Positions 34,576 to 43,428 of a stretch of DNA of 53,003 nt are shown one piece after another. Source of the DNA: Alphaproteobacteria bacterium (GTDB lineage: Bacteria; Pseudomonadota; Alphaproteobacteria; Micavibrionales; Micavibrionaceae); NCBI GenBank assembly GCA_018399685.1, contig JAGYOK010000011.1, forward strand, positions 1 to 53,003, given 5' to 3'. Every line of letters begins with the position of its first letter. Within the stretch, counting starts at the first letter, position 1. The notes under the pieces were generated by a model, which worked only from the letters and a program-made list of their open reading frames with translations, had not been told where the DNA came from and searched no databases. Position numbers and translations under genes: made by a program.

Positions 34576-36825
34576 ATGCGAAACATTTACGAAATAGACG
34601 ATTCGGACGTTCCTCATGGCAATGGCGCACAGTTTTCTTATCTTGAGCCGTTAAATGCGGGGCAACGCGCGGCTGTAGAAGGAATGGATGGCGCGTGGCT
34701 TGTCCTGGCGGGAGCGGGGACAGGCAAGACGCGGGTGCTTACTACAAGGCTGGCGCATCTTGTGAATACCGGCAAAGCCTATCCATCACAGATTCTTGCG
34801 GTGACTTTTACGAATAAAGCGGCGCTGGAGATGAAAGAGCGTATTAGTGCGATGATGGGCGGCGCTCCGGTTGAGGGGTGGTGGCTTGGAACATTTCACT
34901 CATTGGCAGCGCGTATGCTGCGGCGCCATGCTGATCTAGTGGGGCTTTCGAGTAATTATACTATCCTTGATACAGACGATCAGGTGCGGCTTTTAAAGCA
35001 GATTATGGAAGTTAATGGCGTCGATACAAAGAAATGGGCACCTAAGATGTGCATATCATTTATTGATCGATGGAAAGACCGGGCTTTGCTGCCGGATCAG
35101 GTCAGCAGCGAGATGGGTGGGGATGTGGTGGATGGCAAAATGCCGGTGCTTTACAAGCTTTATCAAGAGTGCTTGCGCGCGGTGAATGCCTGTGATTTTG
35201 GCGATCTCCTGTTACATATGATTACTATTTTAAAAAATCCGCAGCATAAATCTGTTCTGGAAGAGTATCACAGACGTTTCCGTTATATCATGGTGGATGA
35301 GTATCAGGACACAAATGTTGCGCAATATTTGTGGCTGCGATTGCTGGCGCAGGGATCGGGCAATATATGTTGCGTAGGCGACGACGATCAGTCGATCTAT
35401 GGCTGGCGCGGGGCAGAGGTCGGGAACATTCTCAAGTTTGAGGAAGATTTTGAAGACGCAAACATTGTCAGGCTGGAGCAGAATTACCGTTCTACTAACA
35501 CGATTTTGAAAGCTTCGGGTAAGCTGATTAAGAATAATGGTGCACGGTTGGGTAAGGATTTATGGTCTAAGCAAGGAGATGGCGAGAAAATCAAGCTTTG
35601 CGGCCTTTGGGATGGGCAGGCCGAGGCGCGCTGGGTTGGTGAGGAAATAGAACAGCTTCAGCGCGGCGCAGCGGAAAGTAAGAAGGTTACTCTTAATGAG
35701 GTGGCTGTTCTTGTTCGAACGGGATTTCAGACCCGGGAATTTGAAGAACGATTTATCAAGCTGGGTTTGCCTTATCGGGTGATTGGCGGGGCGCGCTTTT
35801 ACGAGCGTATGGAAATTCGCGATATGCTGGCTTATTTGCGCGTGACGATGCAGCAAAATGATGATCTTGCACTTGAGCGCATTATTAATACTCCTCGTCG
35901 AGGGATTGGCAATACTACAATCAAGACGCTCTATGCACATGCACGCACTCACGGGATAAGCTTATATAAAGCGATTATTGATTTAACACAAACTGATGAG
36001 CTGCGCCCAAAAATGCGCGCTACTCTCATGAAGCTGATGGATGATTTTGAGCGTTGGAGAGCCGCGCTTGATACAATAAAACATAATGAAGTGGCAAATC
36101 TGATACTGGAGGAATCCGGTTATCTGGATATGTGGAAGGTGGATAAAACGCCGGAAGCTCCGGGGCGAGTCGAGAATTTGAGGGAGCTAATCTCCGGTAT
36201 GGGAGAATATGACTCGCTTGAGGAATTTTTGGAGCATGTTGCGCTGGTTCTGGAAAATCAGGAATCCAGCGATGGTGAGTATGTCAGCTTGATGACTTTG
36301 CACGGTGCTAAAGGTCTGGAGTTTGATTATGTGTTTTTGCCGGGATGGGAAGAAGGATTGTTCCCTTCACAACGTACAATGGATGAAAGTGGCGTTAAAG
36401 GGCTGGAAGAAGAACGGCGCCTTGCCTATGTCGGGATGACGCGAGCGCGGAGGGGCGTGTTTATTTCCTATGCTACTAGCCGCAATATGTATGGGAGCTG
36501 GAATAATGCTATACCCTCGCGGTTTATTGATGAGTTGCCCGATGATTTAGTTGATTTGATGAGCCAGAGCGGAATGGTGCAGGCCGGGCGTTCGCGGCAT
36601 TGGGATTCGAGTGGGTATAAGGCGAAAGTAAAAGCAAAACCGGCGGATGCTTATGATCGAAAGGTCAAAAGCGAAAGCGGGGAGACGCTTTCCAGGGGGG
36701 ATCGGGTGTTTCACAGTAAATTCGGCTATGGCAGGATTATTAATATTGACGGGCATAAGCTGGATATTGATTTTGAGAAAAGCTCTACCAAGCGCGTGAT
36801 GGATAGTTTTGTGGAGAAAGCCTGA
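34576..36825 (+). CDS. uvrD: UvrD/PcrA-type ATP-dependent DNA helicase
   Basis: A 749-residue superfamily 1 3'-5' helicase for repair and replication-fork rescue. Motifs: LNAGQRAAVEG (Q motif), AGAGTGKTRVL (Walker A), FTNKAALEMK, GTFHSLAARMLRRH, VDEYQDTN (Walker B), GDDDQSIYGWRGA, LEQNYRSTNTIL, MTLHGAKGLEFD and YVGMTRAR. The C-terminal ~90 residues include the usual PcrA-like RVFHSKFGYGRI tail. ATG 34576 is chosen; the frame extends to 34528 but without support. Length is normal. Confidence 0.95.
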   Translation: MRNIYEIDDSDVPHGNGAQFSYLEPLNAGQRAAVEGMDGAWLVLAGAGTGKTRVLTTRLAHLVNTGKAYPSQILAVTFTNKAALEMKERISAMMGGAPVEGWWLGTFHSLAARMLRRHADLVGLSSNYTILDTDDQVRLLKQIMEVNGVDTKKWAPKMCISFIDRWKDRALLPDQVSSEMGGDVVDGKMPVLYKLYQECLRAVNACDFGDLLLHMITILKNPQHKSVLEEYHRRFRYIMVDEYQDTNVAQYLWLRLLAQGSGNICCVGDDDQSIYGWRGAEVGNILKFEEDFEDANIVRLEQNYRSTNTILKASGKLIKNNGARLGKDLWSKQGDGEKIKLCGLWDGQAEARWVGEEIEQLQRGAAESKKVTLNEVAVLVRTGFQTREFEERFIKLGLPYRVIGGARFYERMEIRDMLAYLRVTMQQNDDLALERIINTPRRGIGNTTIKTLYAHARTHGISLYKAIIDLTQTDELRPKMRATLMKLMDDFERWRAALDTIKHNEVANLILEESGYLDMWKVDKTPEAPGRVENLRELISGMGEYDSLEEFLEHVALVLENQESSDGEYVSLMTLHGAKGLEFDYVFLPGWEEGLFPSQRTMDESGVKGLEEERRLAYVGMTRARRGVFISYATSRNMYGSWNNAIPSRFIDELPDDLVDLMSQSGMVQAGRSRHWDSSGYKAKVKAKPADAYDRKVKSESGETLSRGDRVFHSKFGYGRIINIDGHKLDIDFEKSSTKRVMDSFVEKA

Positions 36826-36894
36826 AAACTATTTGCTCTGGTTTTGAGCATAACCATGCTGTATCTTTGACGGGAATTAAAATTGGAAAACTAT

Positions 36895-37869
36895 ATGCAA
36901 AAACAGTCAGATAAGATTGTAACAATACTTGGCGGAACCGGCTTTTTGGGGCGGCATGTAGTGGCAAAGCTGGCGTCTTCTGGTGCGCTTGTTAAGGTGG
37001 CTACGCGCGTTCCAGAAAAAGTTTACAAGCTTAAAGTAAGCGGAAAAATCTCGCAGATTGTGCCGGTGGCATGTGATTATACCGATGAAGAAAGCGTCTT
37101 GGCAGCTATTCACGGATCTGACATGGTTGTGAATTGCGTAGGAATATTGTTCGAGAAAGGCAAAAAGCAGACCTTCCAGAAAGTTCATGTAGAGCTGCCA
37201 GCGTTACTAGCGAAAGCTTGCGCGCAAGAGGGTATAAAACGTTTTGTGCATATTTCTGCTTTGGGGTGTAGTGCAGGTATATCGCGTTATGCCAGAAGCA
37301 AGCTTGAAGGAGAGAAGGTTGTTATATCCAGCTACCCTAAAGCAACGATTATCCGCCCGGGTGTAATGTTCGGGGCTGATGATAATTTCTTTAATATGTT
37401 TGCCGAGGTAGCTCGCTGTGTCCCTTTTTTGCCACTAATAGGTGGTGGTAAAACAAGGCTGCAACCGGTCTTTGTGGGCAATGTTGCGGCGGCTGTGGTA
37501 AAGGTGTTTGACTCCGCGCCAGATAAATACAGGGGGAATATTTATCAGTTGGGCGGGCCGGAAGTTATGAGTTTTAAAGAGGTTTATGCTTTCATTGAAA
37601 AATATACCATGCGTGAGCGCAAGCTTTTTAATGTGTCTTTTAAGCTGGCCAAGTATCTTGCATGGTTTATGGAGTTTGCACCAAGGCCGATATTAACGCG
37701 CGATCAGGTTAATAGTTTGAAAACTGATAGTGTTGTGCTTGAAGGCTCGCCGGGGTTTCGTTTTTTTGATATTATACCAAAGTCCGCTCATCTGGTTGTT
37801 CCGGGATATCTTGAGCGTTTTTATGAAGGTGGCGCGCTATCAAGGGCAAGAATAACAAGTACAGGATAA
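36895..37869 (+). CDS. NDUFA9-like NAD(P)-binding protein (complex I-associated SDR family)
   Basis: A 324-residue atypical short-chain dehydrogenase/epimerase. The Rossmann loop TILGGTGFLGRHVV is near the N terminus, with HISALGCS and the YARSKLEGE signature (YxxxK) in the middle and IIRPGVMFG after it. This subfamily is related to the mitochondrial complex I subunit NDUFA9. ATG 36895 has GGAAAA 7 bases upstream; an in-frame TTG at 36883 is less likely. surA follows after 23 bases. Confidence 0.88.
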   Translation: MQKQSDKIVTILGGTGFLGRHVVAKLASSGALVKVATRVPEKVYKLKVSGKISQIVPVACDYTDEESVLAAIHGSDMVVNCVGILFEKGKKQTFQKVHVELPALLAKACAQEGIKRFVHISALGCSAGISRYARSKLEGEKVVISSYPKATIIRPGVMFGADDNFFNMFAEVARCVPFLPLIGGGKTRLQPVFVGNVAAAVVKVFDSAPDKYRGNIYQLGGPEVMSFKEVYAFIEKYTMRERKLFNVSFKLAKYLAWFMEFAPRPILTRDQVNSLKTDSVVLEGSPGFRFFDIIPKSAHLVVPGYLERFYEGGALSRARITSTG

Positions 37870-37892
37870 TTTTTTAAGTAACAGGAGATGTA

Positions 37893-38900
37893 ATGGTAAA
37901 AAATATTTCAGCATTGTGGAAGGGTCAGGTAAATATTCGCTTGTTTGTGCTTTTTGTTGCGCTGACAGGGTTTTATGTATTTGCCGGAGCAATAACTCTG
38001 GCCTCTTTCTCAAGCGCGGCTTTGGCAAGGACGTATGGAATTGCTGCGGTTGTTAATGATGATGTGATTACCAATAACGATCTTGATAAACGTATCCGTC
38101 TGGTTCTGGCTTCTTCCGGATTGCCGGATACAAAGGAAATACGCCAAAAGCTTGCTGTGCAGGTTTTGGGAAACCTTATAAATGAAGAGATTATGTTTCA
38201 GGAGGCCCAAAAGTACGGGATTGAGGTTGCTCAGGAGGAGATTGATAACGGATTTGATCAGATAGCTGTGCAAAATAATATGAGCGCAGACCACTTTATG
38301 GAGATGATAAAACGTATAGATGGTGACGCCTCTTCGATTAAACGCCAGATAGAGGCTCAGATTGCGTGGGGTAAAGTGGTTCAAGCCCGTTTGCGTTCGC
38401 GAGTGGTTATTTCAGAGCGTGATATCGACGATGTGTTGGAGCGTATCAGGGCAAAGGTTGGCACAACCGAGTATCTTGCTGCGGAAATATATTTGCCGGT
38501 TGATGAAACATCAAAAGAGGCGCAGGTTGAAAAACTTGCGCATGGGCTGGTTCAGGAAATAAGAGCCGGGAAGGCAAGCTTTTTTAAACTGGCGCAGCAA
38601 TTTTCCCAAGCTGCCGGTGCGGCTAGCGGTGGTAATAAAGGCTGGGTTAATGAAGCTCAACTGCCGGAAGAGCTGTTACAGGCCTTAAAAGACGCCAAGA
38701 AGAATCAGGTGACAAACCCGATTAAAACAATGAGCGGATATTATATATTGTTGCTGCGCGATAAACGCACGCTGAGCGAGGATACAATCCCTTCACGCGA
38801 TCAAATCGAATATACGATTGGGACAGAGCGAATGGAAAAGCTTCAGCGCCAGCGGTTGATGGATCTGCGTTTGGCTTCCTATATTGATATTCGCATATAG
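37893..38900 (+). CDS. surA: SurA-like periplasmic peptidyl-prolyl isomerase/chaperone
   Basis: A 335-residue exported protein. After a short cytoplasmic segment a hydrophobic signal (residues ~16-45) ends in AALA before RTYGIAAVVNDDVITNNDLD, the typical SurA N-domain. One parvulin domain follows (~200-300: AGKASFFKLAQQFSQA, GGNKGWVNEAQLPEEL, SGYYILLLRDKR). It should help outer-membrane protein folding. In relatives lptD precedes and pdxA follows; here rsmA starts two bases after the stop, so pdxA is missing. Confidence 0.92.
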   Translation: MVKNISALWKGQVNIRLFVLFVALTGFYVFAGAITLASFSSAALARTYGIAAVVNDDVITNNDLDKRIRLVLASSGLPDTKEIRQKLAVQVLGNLINEEIMFQEAQKYGIEVAQEEIDNGFDQIAVQNNMSADHFMEMIKRIDGDASSIKRQIEAQIAWGKVVQARLRSRVVISERDIDDVLERIRAKVGTTEYLAAEIYLPVDETSKEAQVEKLAHGLVQEIRAGKASFFKLAQQFSQAAGAASGGNKGWVNEAQLPEELLQALKDAKKNQVTNPIKTMSGYYILLLRDKRTLSEDTIPSRDQIEYTIGTERMEKLQRQRLMDLRLASYIDIRI

Positions 38901-38902
38901 CA

Positions 38903-39799
38903 ATGACCGATTTATCAGAAAATATAAAATCACCGAAGGGCAGGGCAAGCGCTGTTGAAGCTTTGCCGCCCTTGCGTGAGGTGATCTCTGCTTACGGATT
39001 GCGCGCTGAAAAAGCCTTGGGGCAAAATTTTTTGCTCGATATGAATATTACGGACAAGATAGTTCGTGAGGCAATGGCGCGGGATGGTGGCTCGTGGGCA
39101 GGTGTGCATGCTTTTGAAATAGGGCCGGGGCCGGGGGGGCTTACGAGGGCGATTTTAAAATCCGATGCACAAAAAATTACAGCGATAGAATTCGATTCGC
39201 GTGCGGTAAGGGCGCTCGGCTCTCTTTTTGATGCATCTGGCGGAGATTTGACTTTGATTGAAGGGGACGCTCTAAAAACCCGTATAACGGATTTGGGGGA
39301 GGCTCCGCGGGTTATCGTAGCAAATTTGCCTTATAATATCGCCACACCGCTTTTGATTGGCTGGTTGAAGGATATCAAAGAAGATACGCAGGCTTATAAA
39401 TCTATGAGCCTGATGTTCCAAAAGGAGGTCGCGCAGCGCATATTTGCTGCACCGAACACTAAGCATTACGGGCGTTTAGCCGTTATTACTCAGTGGCTAT
39501 GCCATACCGAGCGAATGTATGATTTGCCTTCAAATGCTTTTACTCCACCGCCAAAAGTTGATAGCACAGTTGTTTATTTTAAGCCTAAGCCAATAGCGGA
39601 AGATGCGCCTTCTTTTCAGGCTGTTGAGCGAATCACGGCAAGTGCTTTTAACCAGCGGCGGAAGATGATTCGTTCTAGCCTGAAGGCTTATATGAATACG
39701 ATAGAAACCATAGGAATAGACCCTGCTAAACGAGCGGAAAACCTTAGTGTGGAAGAGTTTTTATCTATCGCAAAAGCCACGCAAACTGATAAGTTATAA
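38903..39799 (+). CDS. rsmA: 16S rRNA (adenine1518/1519-N6) dimethyltransferase
   Basis: A 298-residue SAM-dependent enzyme that dimethylates two adenines near the 3' end of 16S rRNA (KsgA). Motifs: KALGQNFLLD, FEIGPGPGGLT (SAM loop), NLPYNIATPL (catalytic NLPY), and the C-terminal AFNQRRKMIRSSLK with closing AENLSVEEF. The SAM site and length are normal. Its start lies two bases after surA, indicating co-transcription. Confidence 0.96.
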   Translation: MTDLSENIKSPKGRASAVEALPPLREVISAYGLRAEKALGQNFLLDMNITDKIVREAMARDGGSWAGVHAFEIGPGPGGLTRAILKSDAQKITAIEFDSRAVRALGSLFDASGGDLTLIEGDALKTRITDLGEAPRVIVANLPYNIATPLLIGWLKDIKEDTQAYKSMSLMFQKEVAQRIFAAPNTKHYGRLAVITQWLCHTERMYDLPSNAFTPPPKVDSTVVYFKPKPIAEDAPSFQAVERITASAFNQRRKMIRSSLKAYMNTIETIGIDPAKRAENLSVEEFLSIAKATQTDKL

Positions 39800-39843
39800 C
39801 ATCCCTTGGTTTAGGTTATTATACTGATTTTCTATCCTGATTT

Positions 39844-40485
39844 TTATAGCCCGCTTTTAAGGCCGCGCACGAAATCCGAAAGTCCGATCAGGCGTTGGCG
39901 CCTGATACGCTCTGCATCCAGTATGGTTTGAGCTTTGTCTACGGCGCTTTTTACGTCCTTGTTTATTATTACGTAATCATATTCGGTATAGTGGGATAGC
40001 TCGTCGGCAGCTTTCGACATTCTGCCGCGGATGTCTTTTTCTGATTCCAGAGTGTCTTTGGCGCGTCCATGCAGGCGCTTTTCCAAAGCAGATTGCGATG
40101 GGGGAAGGAGGAATACTGTAACTAAATCCTCACGCGCTATTTCAGATATTTGTTGTGTGCCCTGCCAGTCAATATCAAAGATTACATCTTTTCCTTCCGC
40201 CAGAGCATTTTCAACGGGTTTGCGCGGAGTGCCATAATAATTGCCGAAAACTTTGGCATGCTCCAGCATTTCCCCGTTTTCGACCATTCGGCCAAATTCC
40301 GCTGTATCGACGAATAAATAGTCCTGAGTGTGAACTTCGCCAGCGCGCCTTTTGCGGGTTGTGGCAGAAACTGAATTGACCAGATTTTTGTTATTTTTTA
40401 ATAAAGCGCGGGTTATCGTCGTTTTTCCCGCACCGGAAGGGGAAGATATAACATACATTAAACCGCGTCGTTTAATTGTGTTCAA
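39844..40485 (-). CDS. gmk: Guanylate kinase
   Basis: A 213-residue nucleotide kinase that converts GMP to GDP. Motifs: ISSPSGAGKTTI (P-loop), SVSATTRKRRAGEVHTQDY (GMP site), ENGEMLEHAKVFGNYYGTP, DIDWQGTQQI and VFLLPPS. The gene converges on rsmA; in many alphaproteobacteria gmk lies in this neighbourhood. Upstream is the long AT-rich gap shared with the ArsR gene. Confidence 0.96.
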   Translation of the reverse strand: MNTIKRRGLMYVISSPSGAGKTTITRALLKNNKNLVNSVSATTRKRRAGEVHTQDYLFVDTAEFGRMVENGEMLEHAKVFGNYYGTPRKPVENALAEGKDVIFDIDWQGTQQISEIAREDLVTVFLLPPSQSALEKRLHGRAKDTLESEKDIRGRMSKAADELSHYTEYDYVIINKDVKSAVDKAQTILDAERIRRQRLIGLSDFVRGLKSGL

Positions 40486-40861
40486 AGATTATCTCCAGTA
40501 AAAAGCTTTCAGTTATAATCAGGTTTTCAGTAACCTAAACGTTGTGCGGCTTTGGCGCAATTAAAAAATGATATGACAAAATACCTTTGCGCCGAAAATC
40601 ACAAAATGTTCCTGTGTGTATATTTTGCAACTATAATATTCATTAAATTTAAATGCTTTGACATATACTTTGGTATATGTTGCCGTGTCTGTTTTTGTGC
40701 GCCGCAAGCATAAAAAACAATCAATGATTTAAAAATACAATTGCAGGCAAGTCAAAAATATGTTCTATAATTACAGTATATTGTTATTTTATTATAGTGT
40801 GTTCTGGGATTTTAAACCTCCGAGTTCACTTGGGAATATTTAGATTGTGTGAGATTAATAT
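40486..40861. other. AT-rich divergent intergenic region (gmk / ArsR regulator)
   Basis: 376 bases with no gene. It must hold promoters for gmk (leftward) and the ArsR gene (rightward). A TATAAT at 40766-40771 is a possible -10 box for the latter. A perfect 8-bp inverted repeat at 40661-40680 is the clearest regulatory candidate. Confidence 0.6.
40661..40680. promoter_or_regulatory. Palindrome ACATATAC-TTTG-GTATATGT, possible operator
   Basis: Perfect 8-bp arms with a 4-base spacer, overlapping a TTGACA hexamer (40658-40663). It lies 181 bases before the ArsR-family start and 176 bases from the gmk start. Size and symmetry suit a dimeric winged-helix repressor; the binding protein is inferred. 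Confidence 0.45.
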
Positions 40862-41158
40862 ATGAATATCAAAGAAATAGAGCGCAACGTTTCCCTAGCT
40901 GCGAAGCTTCTGAAGTCATTGTCAAACGAAAAAAGATTGCTGATTATTTGTACATTGTACGAAGGAGAGAAGAGTGTCGGTGAATTGGAAGAAATAGTTG
41001 GTTTGAGTCAGTCTGCTTTATCGCAACATCTTGCAAGACTTCGCCGTGAGAAGATCGTTTCAACACGGCGCGAGGCTCAAACAATATATTATTCAATTCT
41101 TGATGATGCGGTAGCTGTAATATTGAAAGCGTTGTATGAACTTTACTGTCAGGATTAA
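40862..41158 (+). CDS. ArsR-family regulator, SqrR/BigR/YgaV-like
   Basis: A 98-residue winged-helix repressor: LKSLSNEKRLLIICTLYEGE, then the recognition region VGLSQSALSQHLARLRRE and the wing STRREAQTIYYS. Cys30 and Cys96 are the only cysteines and are 66 residues apart, the same spacing as the persulfide-sensing pair of SqrR (Cys41/Cys107) and BigR. A reactive-sulfur or redox sensor is therefore likely, though no sulfide oxidation genes are adjacent. There is no clear ribosome-binding site before the ATG (GTGTGAGATTAAT). Confidence 0.88.
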   Translation: MNIKEIERNVSLAAKLLKSLSNEKRLLIICTLYEGEKSVGELEEIVGLSQSALSQHLARLRREKIVSTRREAQTIYYSILDDAVAVILKALYELYCQD

Positions 41159-41179
41159 GGACAGCCTGCTGTTAAGGAT

Positions 41180-42145
41180 TTAGTGTGATTTGCTTTGGGG
41201 CGTCGTTGCCTGTTCGATTTTGCAGAATTGATCGAGCACACGTTCGGGGTGCAGTTCTTTTAAATTTTCTTGTTGTAGTGTATATACTTTATCTCCGTTC
41301 GGGGCATGTTTTTCAGGGTTACTAAAAGAAGAGAACAATGTAATCGAAGGGCAGTTTGTTGCTCCTATAATATGCATGGGGCCTGTGTCATTGCCGATAG
41401 CGGCGAAGGCCTGATGCCCTAATGTTACAATCTGAAATAAGGTTGTTTTTCCAGTTAAATCAAGAGCTTTGGGGCATACCTCTTTAATTTTACCCGTGAT
41501 TTCCTTTTCGGCTTCGGTGCCGAGCAATACGACCTGATAACCTTTATCTACGAGATTATGTGCGATTGTCGCATAATGCTGCGCTGGCCACCTTTTTTGC
41601 GGGTGTTGTGGCGAGCAGCCGGGGACAAATAGCACGAAAGGAGGATGGAGATCAAAGGCACTGAAGTCTTCTTTTATCCATCTCATATCGTCAATGATGA
41701 CGTTTTTAATTCCGGCAAGAGCCAAGGTTTGTTTATGCCCATCGAAGGATTTTCCTTTTGTGCGCTCAGGCGATGCGTTTCTGTGGGAGGCGCCGCGCGC
41801 CGCTCCGACCCATTCAGGGTGCTTGCTTTTTGGGAAAAGGCGCAGGTAAATAGAGGTGCGGTCGTTATTTTGCAGGTCATACACACGTGAAAAATTCCCG
41901 TTTATCAAGCGTTTTCGCAAGTTTATCCAGCCGTATAAATCCAGCACTTTGGGTTTTTTATCAACCCATATCTCATCAAAGTAATTGCTTTTTTGTGCAA
42001 AATTCACGAAAGGTTCGGTTGTCAGCAGGGTAATATGAGCGTCTTTATGGTGCTTTCTAATTGCGGCCATAGGTCCAAGGGACTGGACGAAATCTCCGAG
42101 AGCTCCGAGCTTGATAACAAGAATATGTTTTTTAGTAAGAGTCAT
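41180..42145 (-). CDS. Glycosyltransferase family 9 (heptosyltransferase-like)
   Basis: A 321-residue GT-B enzyme of the ADP-heptose:LPS transferase type: HILVIKLGALGDFVQSLG at the start, then VPGCSPQHPQKRWP and IGNDTGPMHIIGAT, the donor-binding end. The ATG at 42145 is chosen; a GTG at 42157 is also in frame. The GT4 gene upstream ends 15 bases away, so both are probably co-transcribed and act in LPS core or another surface glycan. The acceptor is unknown. Confidence 0.88.
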   Translation of the reverse strand: MTLTKKHILVIKLGALGDFVQSLGPMAAIRKHHKDAHITLLTTEPFVNFAQKSNYFDEIWVDKKPKVLDLYGWINLRKRLINGNFSRVYDLQNNDRTSIYLRLFPKSKHPEWVGAARGASHRNASPERTKGKSFDGHKQTLALAGIKNVIIDDMRWIKEDFSAFDLHPPFVLFVPGCSPQHPQKRWPAQHYATIAHNLVDKGYQVVLLGTEAEKEITGKIKEVCPKALDLTGKTTLFQIVTLGHQAFAAIGNDTGPMHIIGATNCPSITLFSSFSNPEKHAPNGDKVYTLQQENLKELHPERVLDQFCKIEQATTPQSKSH

Positions 42146-42160
42146 TTCGCTTACCACAGT

Positions 42161-43327
42161 TTAATCGGCGTTTTGCGTTGCTTTATTCCGCAAAATATCA
42201 GCATAAACATCCAGTGTTTTTTCCGTCATCGCATGCTTTGTAAAATTTTGGGAAACATGTCCCATAGAGCGCGCGGCCAATATAGCGTGCTGCGTTGAGC
42301 CGATTGATAAGACTTCCTTAATGGCTCCGGCCAATGCATCCGGGTCTGAGTGGGGGATAAGCCATCCGGTTACGCCGGGTATAACTGTTTCTTTTGCGCC
42401 GCCATGATTTGTTGCAATAACGGGCTTGCCCATGGCTTGGGCTTCAACTGGAACGCGGCCAAAGCCTTCTGGTTCAATGGATGCAGAAACTACGATCGTA
42501 GAGAGCATATAGGCGGCGGGCATGTCGGTGCATTGGTCTACAATACGTATTTTTGTGCCTAATTTTTTCTCGTTAATAGCGTCTTCCAATTCTTTGCGAT
42601 AGTCCGTGCGCCCTTGGTCAGAGCCAATCATAACGCAGAAAATATCATCACGACCAACTTTTGCCATAGCATCTATCATAACGTGATGCCCTTTCCAGCG
42701 TGTTATGCGTCCGGGCAAAAGAATAACGTAAGAGCCATCAGGAACGCGCCATTGTGCAGCAAGATCAATCATTCGCTCTGGCGAGACAGCGCTTGGGTGA
42801 AAGCGCTCAACAGGGATGCCGCGGTGAATTGTGCGGATGCGGGAAGTATCTATCTCATAGTTATTTATTAAATATTGTGCAACAAAATCAGATATTGCAA
42901 TAACGCGTTCACCGCGCGCGATAACGCTGTTGTAATAGCGTTTTGCCTTGCTAGTGATGTTATAGGGGGCGTGGCACGTAGTCATGTAATGGCAATCGGT
43001 GTTTTTGCAGGCGTAATAAGCGCTCCAAGCCGGAGCGCGGCTCCTTACATGAATAATATCGATATTGTGCTTTTTAATCAGGCGCTTTAGGCGAGATATA
43101 TTTGCAAGGATAACCAGTGGATTTTTACTGTGTACCGGCATGTTTATGTGCTGAGCGCCGATGCGCTCCAGATCTCCGATACGGTATCCACCATGAGAGA
43201 CAACCATTGATTCTGCGCCAGCTTCAACAATGGCAGCAGCAGTATCAATACATCCCTGCTCAGCGCCGCCGGCGCCGAGTTCAGGAATGATTTGCATAAT
43301 GACGAGGTCTTTGTCTGATTTATTCAT
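42161..43327 (-). CDS. Glycosyltransferase family 4
   Basis: A 388-residue GT-B retaining glycosyltransferase. N-terminal IIPELGAGGAEQGCID is the acceptor-domain glycine loop; donor domain shows LPGRITRWKGHHVMIDAM, and EPEGFGRVPVEAQAMGKPVI with the E-x7-E pair, then NHGGAKE. Soluble or peripheral. It precedes the GT9 gene in a two-gene minus-strand operon and is divergent from the hydrolase gene. Confidence 0.9.
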   Translation of the reverse strand: MNKSDKDLVIMQIIPELGAGGAEQGCIDTAAAIVEAGAESMVVSHGGYRIGDLERIGAQHINMPVHSKNPLVILANISRLKRLIKKHNIDIIHVRSRAPAWSAYYACKNTDCHYMTTCHAPYNITSKAKRYYNSVIARGERVIAISDFVAQYLINNYEIDTSRIRTIHRGIPVERFHPSAVSPERMIDLAAQWRVPDGSYVILLPGRITRWKGHHVMIDAMAKVGRDDIFCVMIGSDQGRTDYRKELEDAINEKKLGTKIRIVDQCTDMPAAYMLSTIVVSASIEPEGFGRVPVEAQAMGKPVIATNHGGAKETVIPGVTGWLIPHSDPDALAGAIKEVLSIGSTQHAILAARSMGHVSQNFTKHAMTEKTLDVYADILRNKATQNAD

Positions 43328-43428
43328 GGATTAAAAATAATAGGGTTTTAGCTATCTGGAAAGTGTTTTCGTAATTGTATATGTATAAATAATGCTTATT
43401 TTTTAAAGGCGGTTTTGAAAGGTTATAT

